From assembly GCA_937902605.1 (NCBI GenBank), contig CALFNC010000393.1, forward strand, positions 1-6,747: a stretch of 6,747 bases of DNA, in the 5' to 3' direction. The translations under genes and the position numbers were made by a program. The notes below the pieces were generated by a model. The model worked only from the letters and a program-made list of their open reading frames with translations. It searched no databases and was not told where the DNA came from. Of the stretch, positions 1 to 5,819 are shown piece after piece (position 1 is the first letter of the stretch; each line of letters begins with the position of its first letter). Source of the DNA: an uncultured Acidobacteriota bacterium. Lineage in GTDB: Bacteria > Acidobacteriota > Thermoanaerobaculia > UBA5066.

Positions 1-28
1 GGAAGAGTGTTGGCTTGGAAGTCCTCAT
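1..28 (-). CDS. 5' end of a gene behind the M16 protease; probable second M16-family subunit (partial)
   Basis: On the minus strand an ATG lies at 28-26, preceded by GAGGAG (40-35) with a 6-base gap. This is a textbook ribosome binding site placed immediately after the TAA stop (43-41) of the M16 protease gene. The nine visible codons read MRTSKPTLF and then leave the window. A basic N-terminus would suit the start of a signal peptide, but nine residues cannot identify a family. The 12-bp spacing implies one operon with the upstream protease. Bacterial M16 genes of this type are commonly followed by a second M16 gene, often lacking the zinc motif, so a partner subunit is the natural guess. 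The start is well supported; the product is inference from position only. Confidence 0.55.
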
Positions 29-40
29 CGTCGTCTCCTC

Positions 41-1840
41 TTACTTCTTTTCCGTCTTCGCCAGCTCCGCGAGCCGTTCTTTGGCCCGCGCGAGGACGAG
101 GTCGAGCCCCTTCCTCATCTCGGGAGGAACGGCAGCGGCCTGGGATTCCATCTGCGAGACCATGGTCTTGAGCTTCTCGGCGTCCTTCTCCGCCCCGACC
201 CGCTGGAAAAGCTGCTTCACCATCGGACGGGCCTGCTCGGGAAGCGACGCGAGGGCCGCCTCCTCCACAGACGGTGCGGCGGCCGCGGCCCCCTTGCGGG
301 TGAAGACCTCGACCCCCCGGTTCTCCTTCGTCAGGTAGGTCTGGGCGACGCGCCGGACGTCCTCGGACGACACCGCCTGGATCCTCTTCGGACCCTCGTT
401 GATCTCGCGCCAATCGCCGAGCCCCTCGTTGAAGATCAGCTGGAACAGGATCGCCATGCTGCTCGAGAGGCGCCGGAACGAGTTCGCGGCGAAGTTGTTC
501 TTCACCTTTTGAAGTTCTTGCGTGGGGACCAGCTCTTTCTGCAGCTTTTCCAGCTCGGCGTAGATCGCCTTCTCGACCTCTTCCGGCTTCTTCCCCTCCT
601 TGCACTCCGCCTCGACCGCGAAAGATCCGGCGTACTTCTGCGACTGCTGGGCGGCCGTCGCGTTTGTCGCGACGGCGTTGCTCGGCAGGACGAGGCCCTT
701 GAAGAGGCGCCCGGTCCGGCCGTTCAGGACCTGGGCGAGGGCCTGGAGCGGGTAGCTGTCCTTGTGCTGGAACGCGACCGTATGCCACTCGACGGCGACT
801 TGCGGGTTCGTCTCAGCCTCGCCGGTGAACCGCATCTCGGCCTCCCACTTGGGCGGCAACGTGGTCATCTCCGGCGGAGCCGTCTTGCCACGAGGGATGC
901 GGCCGAAGTAGGTCTCGGCGAGCACGGCCGCCTCCTTCGGGTCGAAATCCCCCACCAGGATCGCCGTCAGGTTGTTAGGGGCATAGAAGAGGGAGAAGTA
1001 CTCGTCTGCCTGGGCCTTGGTGATCGCGGGAATATCGGAGGGGTACCCGACGACGGGCCACGTATACGGGTGGCCATGCCAGAACATCTCGTCGAACGCC
1101 TCCTCTAACCTTCCGGTCGGCGTCGATTCCGTCCGCATCCGGCGTTCCTCGAAGACCACGTCTCGTTCGGCATAGAACTCCCGGAAGACGGGGTTCGCCA
1201 GCCGGTCCGACTCCATCCACATCCAGAGCTCCAGCTTGTTCTTCGGGACGGTGATGAAGTACGCGGTCATGTCCTGGTTGGTGAACGCGTTCATCCCGGA
1301 GCCGCCGGCCTTGGTGTAGATCCGGTCGAACTCGTTCTTGACCAGGATTTCCCGCTGGGCCTTCACCAGCTCATCGAACGTCTTCTCCAGCTCCTTCTGC
1401 CGGGCAGTCTTGTTCTCTGGTTTGGTGACGTCGTCGACCTCGCCCCGGCGGAACGCGGCGCGCAGCTTCGCCTCCTCAGCCCGGATCTCGCCGCGAACCT
1501 TCTCCTGCTCCGCGATGATCTCGAGGTCCTTCTTGTAGTCTTTCGTCCCGATCACCTGGCTCCCCTTGAACATCATGTGCTCGAAGAGGTGGCTGATTCC
1601 GGTGATCCCCGGTCGCTCGTTGGCGCTCCCGACGTGGGCGACCCAGCCGCCCGAGATCGTCGGCTCGTCGGGCCGGCGGTAGAGAAGGATCCGCATCCCG
1701 TTGGACAGAGTGCGTTCCTCGGCATTGATCTCTGCCTTCGGCTCCACCTTCTTCGCCTGGGCGAAGAGAAGCGGGGCGCTGCCGGCCGTCACGGCCCAGA
1801 GGGCGATCGTGAAGAGGACGAGTCTGAATCGGCGTCTCAT
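41..1840 (-). CDS. Secreted M16-family zinc metalloprotease (insulinase/processing-peptidase-like)
   Basis: This is a 599-residue peptidase expected to act in the periplasm or outside the cell. ATG at 1840 is preferred because GAGGTGA (1849-1843) sits just before it; a GTG at 1846 lies inside that ribosome site. Residues 1-29 form a signal peptide: a basic MRRRFR start, a hydrophobic core, and probable cleavage after FAQA. The inverted zinc motif HLFEH (H84, E87, H88) has two zinc-binding histidines and a catalytic glutamate. The third zinc ligand is probably E232, in ERDVVFEERRMR. A charged helical insert fills roughly residues 102-172, so the HxxEH-to-Glu distance is about 143 residues against about 76 in classical members. 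After it comes GMNAFTNQDMTAYF, typical of active subunits. The second M16 domain begins near ITKAQADEYFSLFYAPNN (about 274-291). An Ala-rich linker (about 517-523) leads to a helical C-terminal tail. The next gene starts 12 bp downstream. The family call is firm; the substrate is unknown. Confidence 0.95.
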   Translation of the reverse strand: MRRRFRLVLFTIALWAVTAGSAPLLFAQAKKVEPKAEINAEERTLSNGMRILLYRRPDEPTISGGWVAHVGSANERPGITGISHLFEHMMFKGSQVIGTKDYKKDLEIIAEQEKVRGEIRAEEAKLRAAFRRGEVDDVTKPENKTARQKELEKTFDELVKAQREILVKNEFDRIYTKAGGSGMNAFTNQDMTAYFITVPKNKLELWMWMESDRLANPVFREFYAERDVVFEERRMRTESTPTGRLEEAFDEMFWHGHPYTWPVVGYPSDIPAITKAQADEYFSLFYAPNNLTAILVGDFDPKEAAVLAETYFGRIPRGKTAPPEMTTLPPKWEAEMRFTGEAETNPQVAVEWHTVAFQHKDSYPLQALAQVLNGRTGRLFKGLVLPSNAVATNATAAQQSQKYAGSFAVEAECKEGKKPEEVEKAIYAELEKLQKELVPTQELQKVKNNFAANSFRRLSSSMAILFQLIFNEGLGDWREINEGPKRIQAVSSEDVRRVAQTYLTKENRGVEVFTRKGAAAAAPSVEEAALASLPEQARPMVKQLFQRVGAEKDAEKLKTMVSQMESQAAAVPPEMRKGLDLVLARAKERLAELAKTEKK

Positions 1841-1842
1841 GG

Positions 1843-1849
1843 TCACCTC
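1843..1849 (-). promoter_or_regulatory. Ribosome binding site that fixes the M16 protease start
   Basis: Read on the minus strand, GAGGTGACC leads into ATG at 1840. This matches the extended anti-Shine-Dalgarno partner GAGGTGATC in eight of nine bases. The competing GTG start at 1846 is part of this element, so it would have no site of its own. This supports ATG at 1840. Confidence 0.7.
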
Positions 1850-1911
1850 AGAAAGGATTTGGAGCTCCGGAGGATCGGCGGACTCGTGGAGCGTGCGAAC
1901 CAGCTGCGGAC

Positions 1912-1930
1912 CCCTCCGCCTCCCGGAGGG
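1912..1930. repeat. Perfect 7-bp inverted repeat with 5-base loop
   Basis: CCCTCCG (1912-1918) and CGGAGGG (1924-1930) are exact reverse complements separated by CCTCC. The hairpin would be very stable, but no T-run follows on either strand, so it is not a typical intrinsic terminator. It lies 72 bp upstream of the M16 protease start and would fall in that transcript's leader if transcription begins further up. It could be an operator, a leader structure or chance in GC-rich DNA. Confidence 0.4.
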
Positions 1931-2074
1931 ATCGTATCCGAACTGGCTCTTTCCGGGTTCGTTGGCAAGGGCCGTGGCGACCCGGATCGGGACCGAGAGG
2001 CAGAAGCCCGGATGATCCTCGTCATATCGGGCAGGGCGAGGAGCTGGTAGTCTCGGTCTTGCGAATGGATCGCG

Positions 2075-2082
2075 AAAAGGAG
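2075..2082 (+). promoter_or_regulatory. Ribosome binding site supporting the TTG start of the YgbA-family gene
   Basis: AAAAGGAG lies 8 bases before the TTG at 2091, normal spacing for a strong Shine-Dalgarno site. The first in-frame ATG (2157) has no comparable site; only GTCGCCGCG precedes it. This decides for the longer protein. Confidence 0.6.
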
Positions 2083-2090
2083 CCCTTCAC

Positions 2091-2456
2091 TTGAACCGGC
2101 CCTCCCTGCTTCCGACCCGAGGACGCCTCGGGCGAGAAAGACGAACCGTCGCCGCGATGATCGAGCTCCGGTGCCGGGATTTCCACACCGTCGAGGCGGG
2201 AGCCTGCGACGAGTGCCGGTCACTCGGCGAGTACGCCGACACCCGGCTCGAAAAGTGCCCCTACGGCGACGAAAAGCCGACCTGCGTGAACTGCCCGATC
2301 CACTGCTACGCACGGGCCGAGCGCGAGCAGATGAAGGAGGTCATGCGGTACTCCGGTCCGCGGATGCTGCTCAAGCACCCGATTCTCGCGATCCGGCACA
2401 TGCTGGAGGGGCGGAAGCAGGCGCCTCCGCTGAAGGGCCGCGGCCGGGGGCCTTAG
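2091..2456 (+). CDS. YgbA / nitrous oxide-stimulated promoter family protein (Cys-rich)
   Basis: A 121-residue protein matching the YgbA_NO family (Pfam 'nitrous oxide-stimulated promoter'), a group of small cytoplasmic proteins linked to nitrogen-oxide stress and otherwise without known chemistry. The recognisable core runs from RERRTVAAMIELRCRDFH (residues 15-32) through CDEC (39-42), CPYGDEKPTC (56-65), CPIHCY (68-73) and VMRYSGPRMLLKHPIL (84-99). Seven cysteines (28, 39, 42, 56, 65, 68, 72) and two histidines (32, 71) suggest a bound metal, zinc or iron-sulfur; this is inference. I chose TTG 2091 because of the ribosome site 8 bases ahead and because the RERRTV stretch before M23 looks like family sequence. 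ATG 2157 would give 99 residues. The Arg/Gly/Pro-rich C-terminus is encoded by GC-rich DNA that includes the palindrome GGCCGCGGCC (2436-2445). The gene stands alone and its stop is 2 bp from that of the opposing S46 gene. Confidence 0.88.
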   Translation: MNRPSLLPTRGRLGRERRTVAAMIELRCRDFHTVEAGACDECRSLGEYADTRLEKCPYGDEKPTCVNCPIHCYARAEREQMKEVMRYSGPRMLLKHPILAIRHMLEGRKQAPPLKGRGRGP

Positions 2457-2458
2457 GG

Positions 2459-4645
2459 TCAGTCGAGCTTCATCTCCTCCAGGACGTTCGTCGCCCCGTC
2501 CACTTCGGTCATCACCCAGAGGAGGTACCGGCTGTCGACGTGGATCGACCGTGTCTTCTCCCGGTCGAAGAGGAAGTCCGACGCGACGGTGTCAAAGGTC
2601 CCGTCGAACAGAAGGCCGACCAGCTGGTTCTTCGAGTTCAACGTCGCCGAACCGGAGTTGCCGCCGGTGGTGTCCACGTCGGAGAGATAGTCGACCGGGA
2701 CGTCCTTGAGCTTCGGATCGACATAGGGGCTCCTCTTACCGTTCCGGAGCGCCTGGATCGCGTCGAGCTCCGCCTTTGGGGCATCGAACTCGCCCGTTCC
2801 GGTCTGCTTCTCGAGGATCCCCTGGAGCGTGGTCTGGGGGAGGTAGGCCATCCCGTCACGCGGCGAGACCCCCTTCACCGTCCCGTACGTGACGCGGAGG
2901 GTCGAGTTCGCGTCGGGAGCGACGAGGCCTCCTTCCTTCGCGAGAAGGGCGCGCATATAGCGGGGACGGAGGAGCGACCGCTTCCCGGCGTCGGACTTCT
3001 CCTTTTCCCGGACCGCCTCGTGGAGCGGATGAAGAGCGATCGCCAGCTTCACGAACGGGTCGGGCGAAGCCACGATCTCTGCGGCTGGCTTCGTGAATAA
3101 GGCGAGGCGCACAGCCTTGTCGCCGAGCGTCGCCTTCGGATACACGGCGTCGAGCCAGGCATCGATCGCCTTGGCGGCGTCCGCGGCCGGGCGGCCGGCG
3201 GTGAGATCGACCGCGGCGTCGAGCGGCGCGATTCGCTGGTCGGCGGGCAGGGTCGCGGCCTCGACGAGAGCGTGCCGGAAGAGCGCCCGATCCAGCCGAG
3301 GGTCGTAGGTCTTTTCCATCCGCTCGAGGCTCTCGCGAATCCTGGACCAGTTCCGCTCCTGGAAAGCTGGCTCGCGGTCCATGTCCTTCTTGGGCCGCTC
3401 GAGCGACAGGCGGTGGAGGGTGTCGGCGGTCGCGAGGAGCGACGAAGGGCCGTTGAGCGCCGCCAGGACGGCATTCCGCTCGCGGCTCTTCTCGCTCTCG
3501 GCCTGCATTGTCTGGAGGGCCGGGAGGACATCGCCGTACTCGGCCTGCCTCGCCTTGTCGGCGGCGATCCACACCACTAGGTCCCGCTCCTGGGCTTCCT
3601 TCTTGGCGAGCAAGCCTCCCCGGACGAGCCCGTCCAGGACCCCCACGTTCTTCGTGAGGCCGTTGTTCAGGCCGCGCTTGCGCTGCTCGGCCTTGATCTC
3701 CAGGGCCTTGTCGCCCTTCGTGATCTCCTCGAGGAGGGCGAGCTGCTCCTTGGCGCGCCGGATCGCCCGAGGGAGCGTCCACTGGGTCCGCTCTCTTACC
3801 TGCGGGTAAGTCTCGTGACGTTGTGTACGGCCGGGATAGCCGGCGACGAAGATGAGGTCCCCCGGGTTCGCCCCCTTGGTGGAGACGGTCAGCCAGTGCT
3901 TCGGTCGGTAGGGGACGTTGTCCCTGGAGAACGAGGCGGGCTTCCCATCCTTCCTGACATACGCCCGGAAGAACCCGAAGTCACCGGTGTGGCGAGGCCA
4001 CTGCCAGTTGTCGGTCTCCCCGCCAAAGTTCCCGATCCCCTTTCCGGGCGCGTAGACGAGCCGGACGTCGTTGATCTCCAGCTGGGCGATCTCGAAGTAG
4101 CTCTTCCCCTCGAAAAAGGGGGCAATCCGGCAGCGGAGTCCGTCCTTTTCGCAGGCCGCCGTCCGCTCTTTCGTCCGGCGCTCGATCCAGTCGAAGCGTT
4201 GACGGTCGGTCAGCTTCGCCGGGATCTTTCCGATGATCTCGTCGGTGACGTCCTTGACCGACGTCGTGACGAAGACCCGGGCGCCGGGGCCGTTCCAGAG
4301 CTCGGCCCCGCGACTCTTCGCCAGGAACCCGTTCTCGATCAAGTTCCGATCGGGCGTGGAGTTGTACTGAAGCGCCCCTTGGACGCAATGATGGTTCGTG
4401 ACGATCAGGCCGTCGGGAGAGACGAAGGACGCGCTGCAGCCGCCGAGGGAGATGATGGCTCCCATCGGGAAGCCGGTCAGGTCAGCGAACGCGTTCGGGT
4501 CCCCGGCGAAGCCGAGACCCTTCAGGCGGGACGCGAGCGCGGGGATCTGCTGAGGCATCCACATCCCTTCGTCGGCGCGAAGTGGGGAGGTAGGGCCGAG
4601 GGTGAACGCGCCCAGCAAGAGCGCAACGGAAAGGGTCGGTCTCAA
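2459..4645 (-). CDS. Secreted S46-family serine dipeptidyl-peptidase, DPP7-like
   Basis: A 728-residue exported peptidase that removes dipeptides from the N-termini of peptides. The start chosen is TTG 4645, six bases after AGGAGG. It gives a compact signal peptide (residues 1-24, ending PLRA) before DEGMW, a typical mature S46 N-terminus. S46 hallmarks are present: GGCSASFVSPDGLIVTNHHC with catalytic H86, DNWQWPRHTGDF with N213, W214 and catalytic D222, and TTGGNSGSATLN with catalytic S664. N328 and D681 match the residues that hold the substrate amino group in the characterised enzyme DAP BII. The residue 18 after the serine is Gly (G682). Gly there is typical of DPP7 enzymes preferring hydrophobic P1 residues, whereas DPP11 has Arg for acidic P1. 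The middle (about 290-560) is the family's helical domain. Cysteine pairs near 70/87 and 165/172 could form disulfides. Length is normal for the family. It probably works in the periplasm, alongside the M16 protease in peptide use. Confidence 0.96.
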   Translation of the reverse strand: MRPTLSVALLLGAFTLGPTSPLRADEGMWMPQQIPALASRLKGLGFAGDPNAFADLTGFPMGAIISLGGCSASFVSPDGLIVTNHHCVQGALQYNSTPDRNLIENGFLAKSRGAELWNGPGARVFVTTSVKDVTDEIIGKIPAKLTDRQRFDWIERRTKERTAACEKDGLRCRIAPFFEGKSYFEIAQLEINDVRLVYAPGKGIGNFGGETDNWQWPRHTGDFGFFRAYVRKDGKPASFSRDNVPYRPKHWLTVSTKGANPGDLIFVAGYPGRTQRHETYPQVRERTQWTLPRAIRRAKEQLALLEEITKGDKALEIKAEQRKRGLNNGLTKNVGVLDGLVRGGLLAKKEAQERDLVVWIAADKARQAEYGDVLPALQTMQAESEKSRERNAVLAALNGPSSLLATADTLHRLSLERPKKDMDREPAFQERNWSRIRESLERMEKTYDPRLDRALFRHALVEAATLPADQRIAPLDAAVDLTAGRPAADAAKAIDAWLDAVYPKATLGDKAVRLALFTKPAAEIVASPDPFVKLAIALHPLHEAVREKEKSDAGKRSLLRPRYMRALLAKEGGLVAPDANSTLRVTYGTVKGVSPRDGMAYLPQTTLQGILEKQTGTGEFDAPKAELDAIQALRNGKRSPYVDPKLKDVPVDYLSDVDTTGGNSGSATLNSKNQLVGLLFDGTFDTVASDFLFDREKTRSIHVDSRYLLWVMTEVDGATNVLEEMKLD

Positions 4646-4651
4646 AGGTTT

Positions 4652-4657
4652 CCTCCT
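4652..4657 (-). promoter_or_regulatory. Ribosome binding site that fixes a TTG start for the S46 peptidase
   Basis: Minus-strand AGGAGG followed by AAACCT and then TTG (4645-4643). A longer in-frame start exists at another TTG (4681), but it has no such site and would place AGGAGG inside the coding sequence (codons 9-10). It would also add charged residues ahead of the signal peptide. The short start is clearly better. Confidence 0.85.
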
Positions 4658-4706
4658 GTCGTTCGGGAACACGCCGGCCAAAGCGCGGCCGCGTCGCGAG
4701 ACTCTC

Positions 4707-4713
4707 TATTATC
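4707..4713. promoter_or_regulatory. AT island, possible shared -10 element for divergent transcription
   Basis: In the 76-bp gap (4646-4721) between the S46 gene and the plus-strand genes, the only AT-rich patch is CTCTATTATCC. Read forward it gives TATTAT (4707-4712); read in reverse it gives GATAAT (4713-4708). Each differs from TATAAT by one base. Forward, the expected transcription start falls about 2-3 bases before ATG 4722. In reverse it falls well upstream of the AGGAGG of the S46 gene. No good -35 hexamer is visible at 16-18 bp for either direction, so confidence is modest. Confidence 0.35.
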
Positions 4714-4721
4714 CGCCCTGG

Positions 4722-4884
4722 ATGCTCGCGGTTTCCATCTCTCTCGCCCTTCTGGCCCTCGCCTTCGGGGCGGTCGGACCTCGCGAGATCCCGACGCTCC
4801 TCGACCCCCTTTCTGGCCGTCTCGGGAATCCTCCTGGCGGCCGCGATCCTCCTCTCGCTCTTCCTCGTTCGCCTCACGCCGTAG
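4722..4884 (+). CDS. Putative two-helix membrane miniprotein, reading frame interrupted by +1 at a C5 run
   Basis: I do not recognise this protein. From ATG 4722 the frame reads a hydrophobic helix, MLAVSISLALLALAFG, then AVGPREIPTLLDP. In that frame the next stretch turns into Pro/Arg/Gly-rich sequence, while the +1 frame reads FLAVSGILLAAAILLSLFLV, a second clear membrane helix, ending RLTP and TAG (4882-4884). Joining the frames at CCCCC (4805-4809) gives a 53-residue protein with two membrane segments and a short polar loop. By my count, third-position G+C after the C-run is 21/24 codons in the +1 frame against 13/29 in the original frame, supporting the switch. No ribosome site precedes ATG 4722; it may be translated leaderless from the -10-like element at 4707. 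The stop is 11 bases before nadC, so co-transcription is likely. An indel, a sequencing error or a programmed shift are all possible. Confidence 0.5.
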
Positions 4885-4887
4885 AAT
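4882..4887 (+). promoter_or_regulatory. -10-like hexamer TAGAAT just before nadC
   Basis: TAGAAT differs from TATAAT at one position and ends 8 bases before the GTG start of nadC, which would place transcription start at or next to the GTG. It also contains the TAG stop of the preceding small frame, so the resemblance may be accidental. No -35 match is seen. It is listed because nadC lacks a recognisable ribosome site. Confidence 0.2.
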
Positions 4888-4895
4888 CGCTCCAG

Positions 4896-5819
4896 GTGAA
4901 GCTCCCGAAAGACCTCGCCCGTTCGCTGGACGACATCCTCTCCCGGGCCTTCGCGGAGGACGGCGAGGACGTCACCTCCCTCGCCGTCTTCGGGCCGGCC
5001 GTGCGCGTCTCGGGCCAGATCGTCATCCGCGAGCGGGCCGTGATCGCCGGGGCGGTGTTCCTCCCGAGGATCTTCGCCTTCCTTCACCCGGCCGCGAAGG
5101 TCGACCTCCTCGTGGAGGACGGGGCCCGCGTGCCAAAGGGGAAGGTCCTGGCGCGGGTCGAGGGGCCCGCGATCACCGTCCTCGCTGCGGAGCGGGTTGC
5201 CCTCAACCTGTTGCAGCGATTGTCTGGCGTGGCGACGGGTACGCGCGAGTACGTCGACGCGCTGAAGGGGACACGGACCCGCATTCTCGACACCCGGAAG
5301 ACAACGCCGGGCCTCCGGCTGTTCGAGCGTTACGCGGTCCGCTGCGGCGGGGGCGAGAACCACCGGTTCGGCCTCGCGTACGGGTTCCTCGTCAAGGACA
5401 ACCACGTCGACGGCTCGGGGAGCGTGTGGGATGCGACGCGCCGGGCGGCCGACTTCCGCGAACTGAACCAGTCGCTCCGAGGGCTCTTTCTCGAGGTGGA
5501 GGCCCGCAGCCGCGACGAGGTCCACCAGGCTCTCGACGCCGGCGCCGAACGGATTCTCCTGGACAACATGACGATCCCGCAGATCCGCGCGGCCGTCGTG
5601 GACATTCGCCTGTTCACCGAGGCGACCGGCCAAAGGATCCTCGTGGAAGCGTCGGGGGGAATGACCCCGGAACGGGCGCGCGACGCGGCGCAGGCCGGCG
5701 TCGACTACGTCTCCGTCGGTGCCGTGACGCACTCCGTCCGGGCGATCGACATCGGACTCGATGTCGACATGGCCCTTCCTCGCGTTCCCCGCAAGGCGCG
5801 CGCGAGGCGGCGGGCTTGA
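4896..5819 (+). CDS. nadC: Nicotinate-nucleotide pyrophosphorylase (quinolinate phosphoribosyltransferase)
   Basis: This enzyme joins quinolinate to PRPP, giving nicotinate mononucleotide, CO2 and pyrophosphate, the step where de novo NAD synthesis meets salvage. It is cytoplasmic. GTG 4896 gives 307 residues, close to the usual 280-300, and begins right at the family's N-terminal domain (SLDDILSRAFAEDGEDVTS, residues 10-28). Earlier in-frame starts would add a membrane helix from the neighbouring small frame. Diagnostic active-site motifs are all present: DTRKTTPGLR (132-141), YAVRCGGGENHR (146-157), KDNH (167-170), LEVE (199-202), LLDNM (221-225), EASGG (251-255) and VSVGAVTHS (272-280). 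The C-terminus ends in a basic tail, RKARARRRA, within the DNA close to the nadB start. No ribosome site is obvious before the GTG. nadB follows with a 4-bp overlap, so the two are probably translationally coupled. No NAD riboswitch can fit in the 11 bases before it. Confidence 0.96.
   Translation: MKLPKDLARSLDDILSRAFAEDGEDVTSLAVFGPAVRVSGQIVIRERAVIAGAVFLPRIFAFLHPAAKVDLLVEDGARVPKGKVLARVEGPAITVLAAERVALNLLQRLSGVATGTREYVDALKGTRTRILDTRKTTPGLRLFERYAVRCGGGENHRFGLAYGFLVKDNHVDGSGSVWDATRRAADFRELNQSLRGLFLEVEARSRDEVHQALDAGAERILLDNMTIPQIRAAVVDIRLFTEATGQRILVEASGGMTPERARDAAQAGVDYVSVGAVTHSVRAIDIGLDVDMALPRVPRKARARRRA

Larger units (their letters stand above)
1841..2090. other. Divergent intergenic region between the M16 protease and the YgbA-family gene
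   Basis: These 250 bases separate two outward-facing genes and must hold both promoters, but I could not find a convincing -35/-10 pair for either. The region holds a GC hairpin (1912-1930), listed separately, and a weaker dyad GCGA-N5-TCGC at 2061-2073 just before the ribosome site of the plus-strand gene. The M16 reading frame stays open upstream for 80 codons (2086 to 1847), ending at a TGA at 2089-2087. No ATG, GTG or TTG occurs in it, so it is not annotated as coding. No FNR-like TTGAT-N4-ATCAA site is visible, although one might be looked for next to a gene family linked to nitrogen oxides. Confidence 0.6.

Noticed and set aside
509..1108. Plus-strand frame opposite the M16 protease
   Set aside because: Its composition is typical of the reverse complement of a GC-rich gene, and no motif is seen. 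The M16 motifs on the other strand explain the DNA.
1912..1930. GC hairpin as an intrinsic terminator
   Set aside because: No T-run follows on either strand and it sits between divergent genes, where no transcript is expected to end.
2065..2094. A 9-codon frame, MDREKEPFT, whose TGA overlaps the TTG start of the YgbA-family gene
   Set aside because: It looks like a coupled leader peptide, but no ribosome site precedes its ATG and the strong AAAAGGAG lies inside it, serving the TTG at 2091.
4602..4895. N-terminal extension of NadC to a GTG at 4602
   Set aside because: It would overlap the S46 signal-peptide coding region, its sequence after the membrane helix is Pro/Arg-rich with low third-position G+C, and NadC homologues start near residue 1 of the GTG 4896 version.
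4646..4895. NAD-sensing (nadA motif) riboswitch upstream of the nad genes
   Set aside because: Such RNAs are known near NAD genes in some Acidobacteriota, but only 11 bases separate the preceding frame from nadC and I saw no conserved stem pattern.
4482..5732. Long minus-strand frame opposite nadC
   Set aside because: It is an antisense shadow caused by GC bias, rich in Arg, Asp and Gly with no recognisable domain, and it covers the well-supported nadC.
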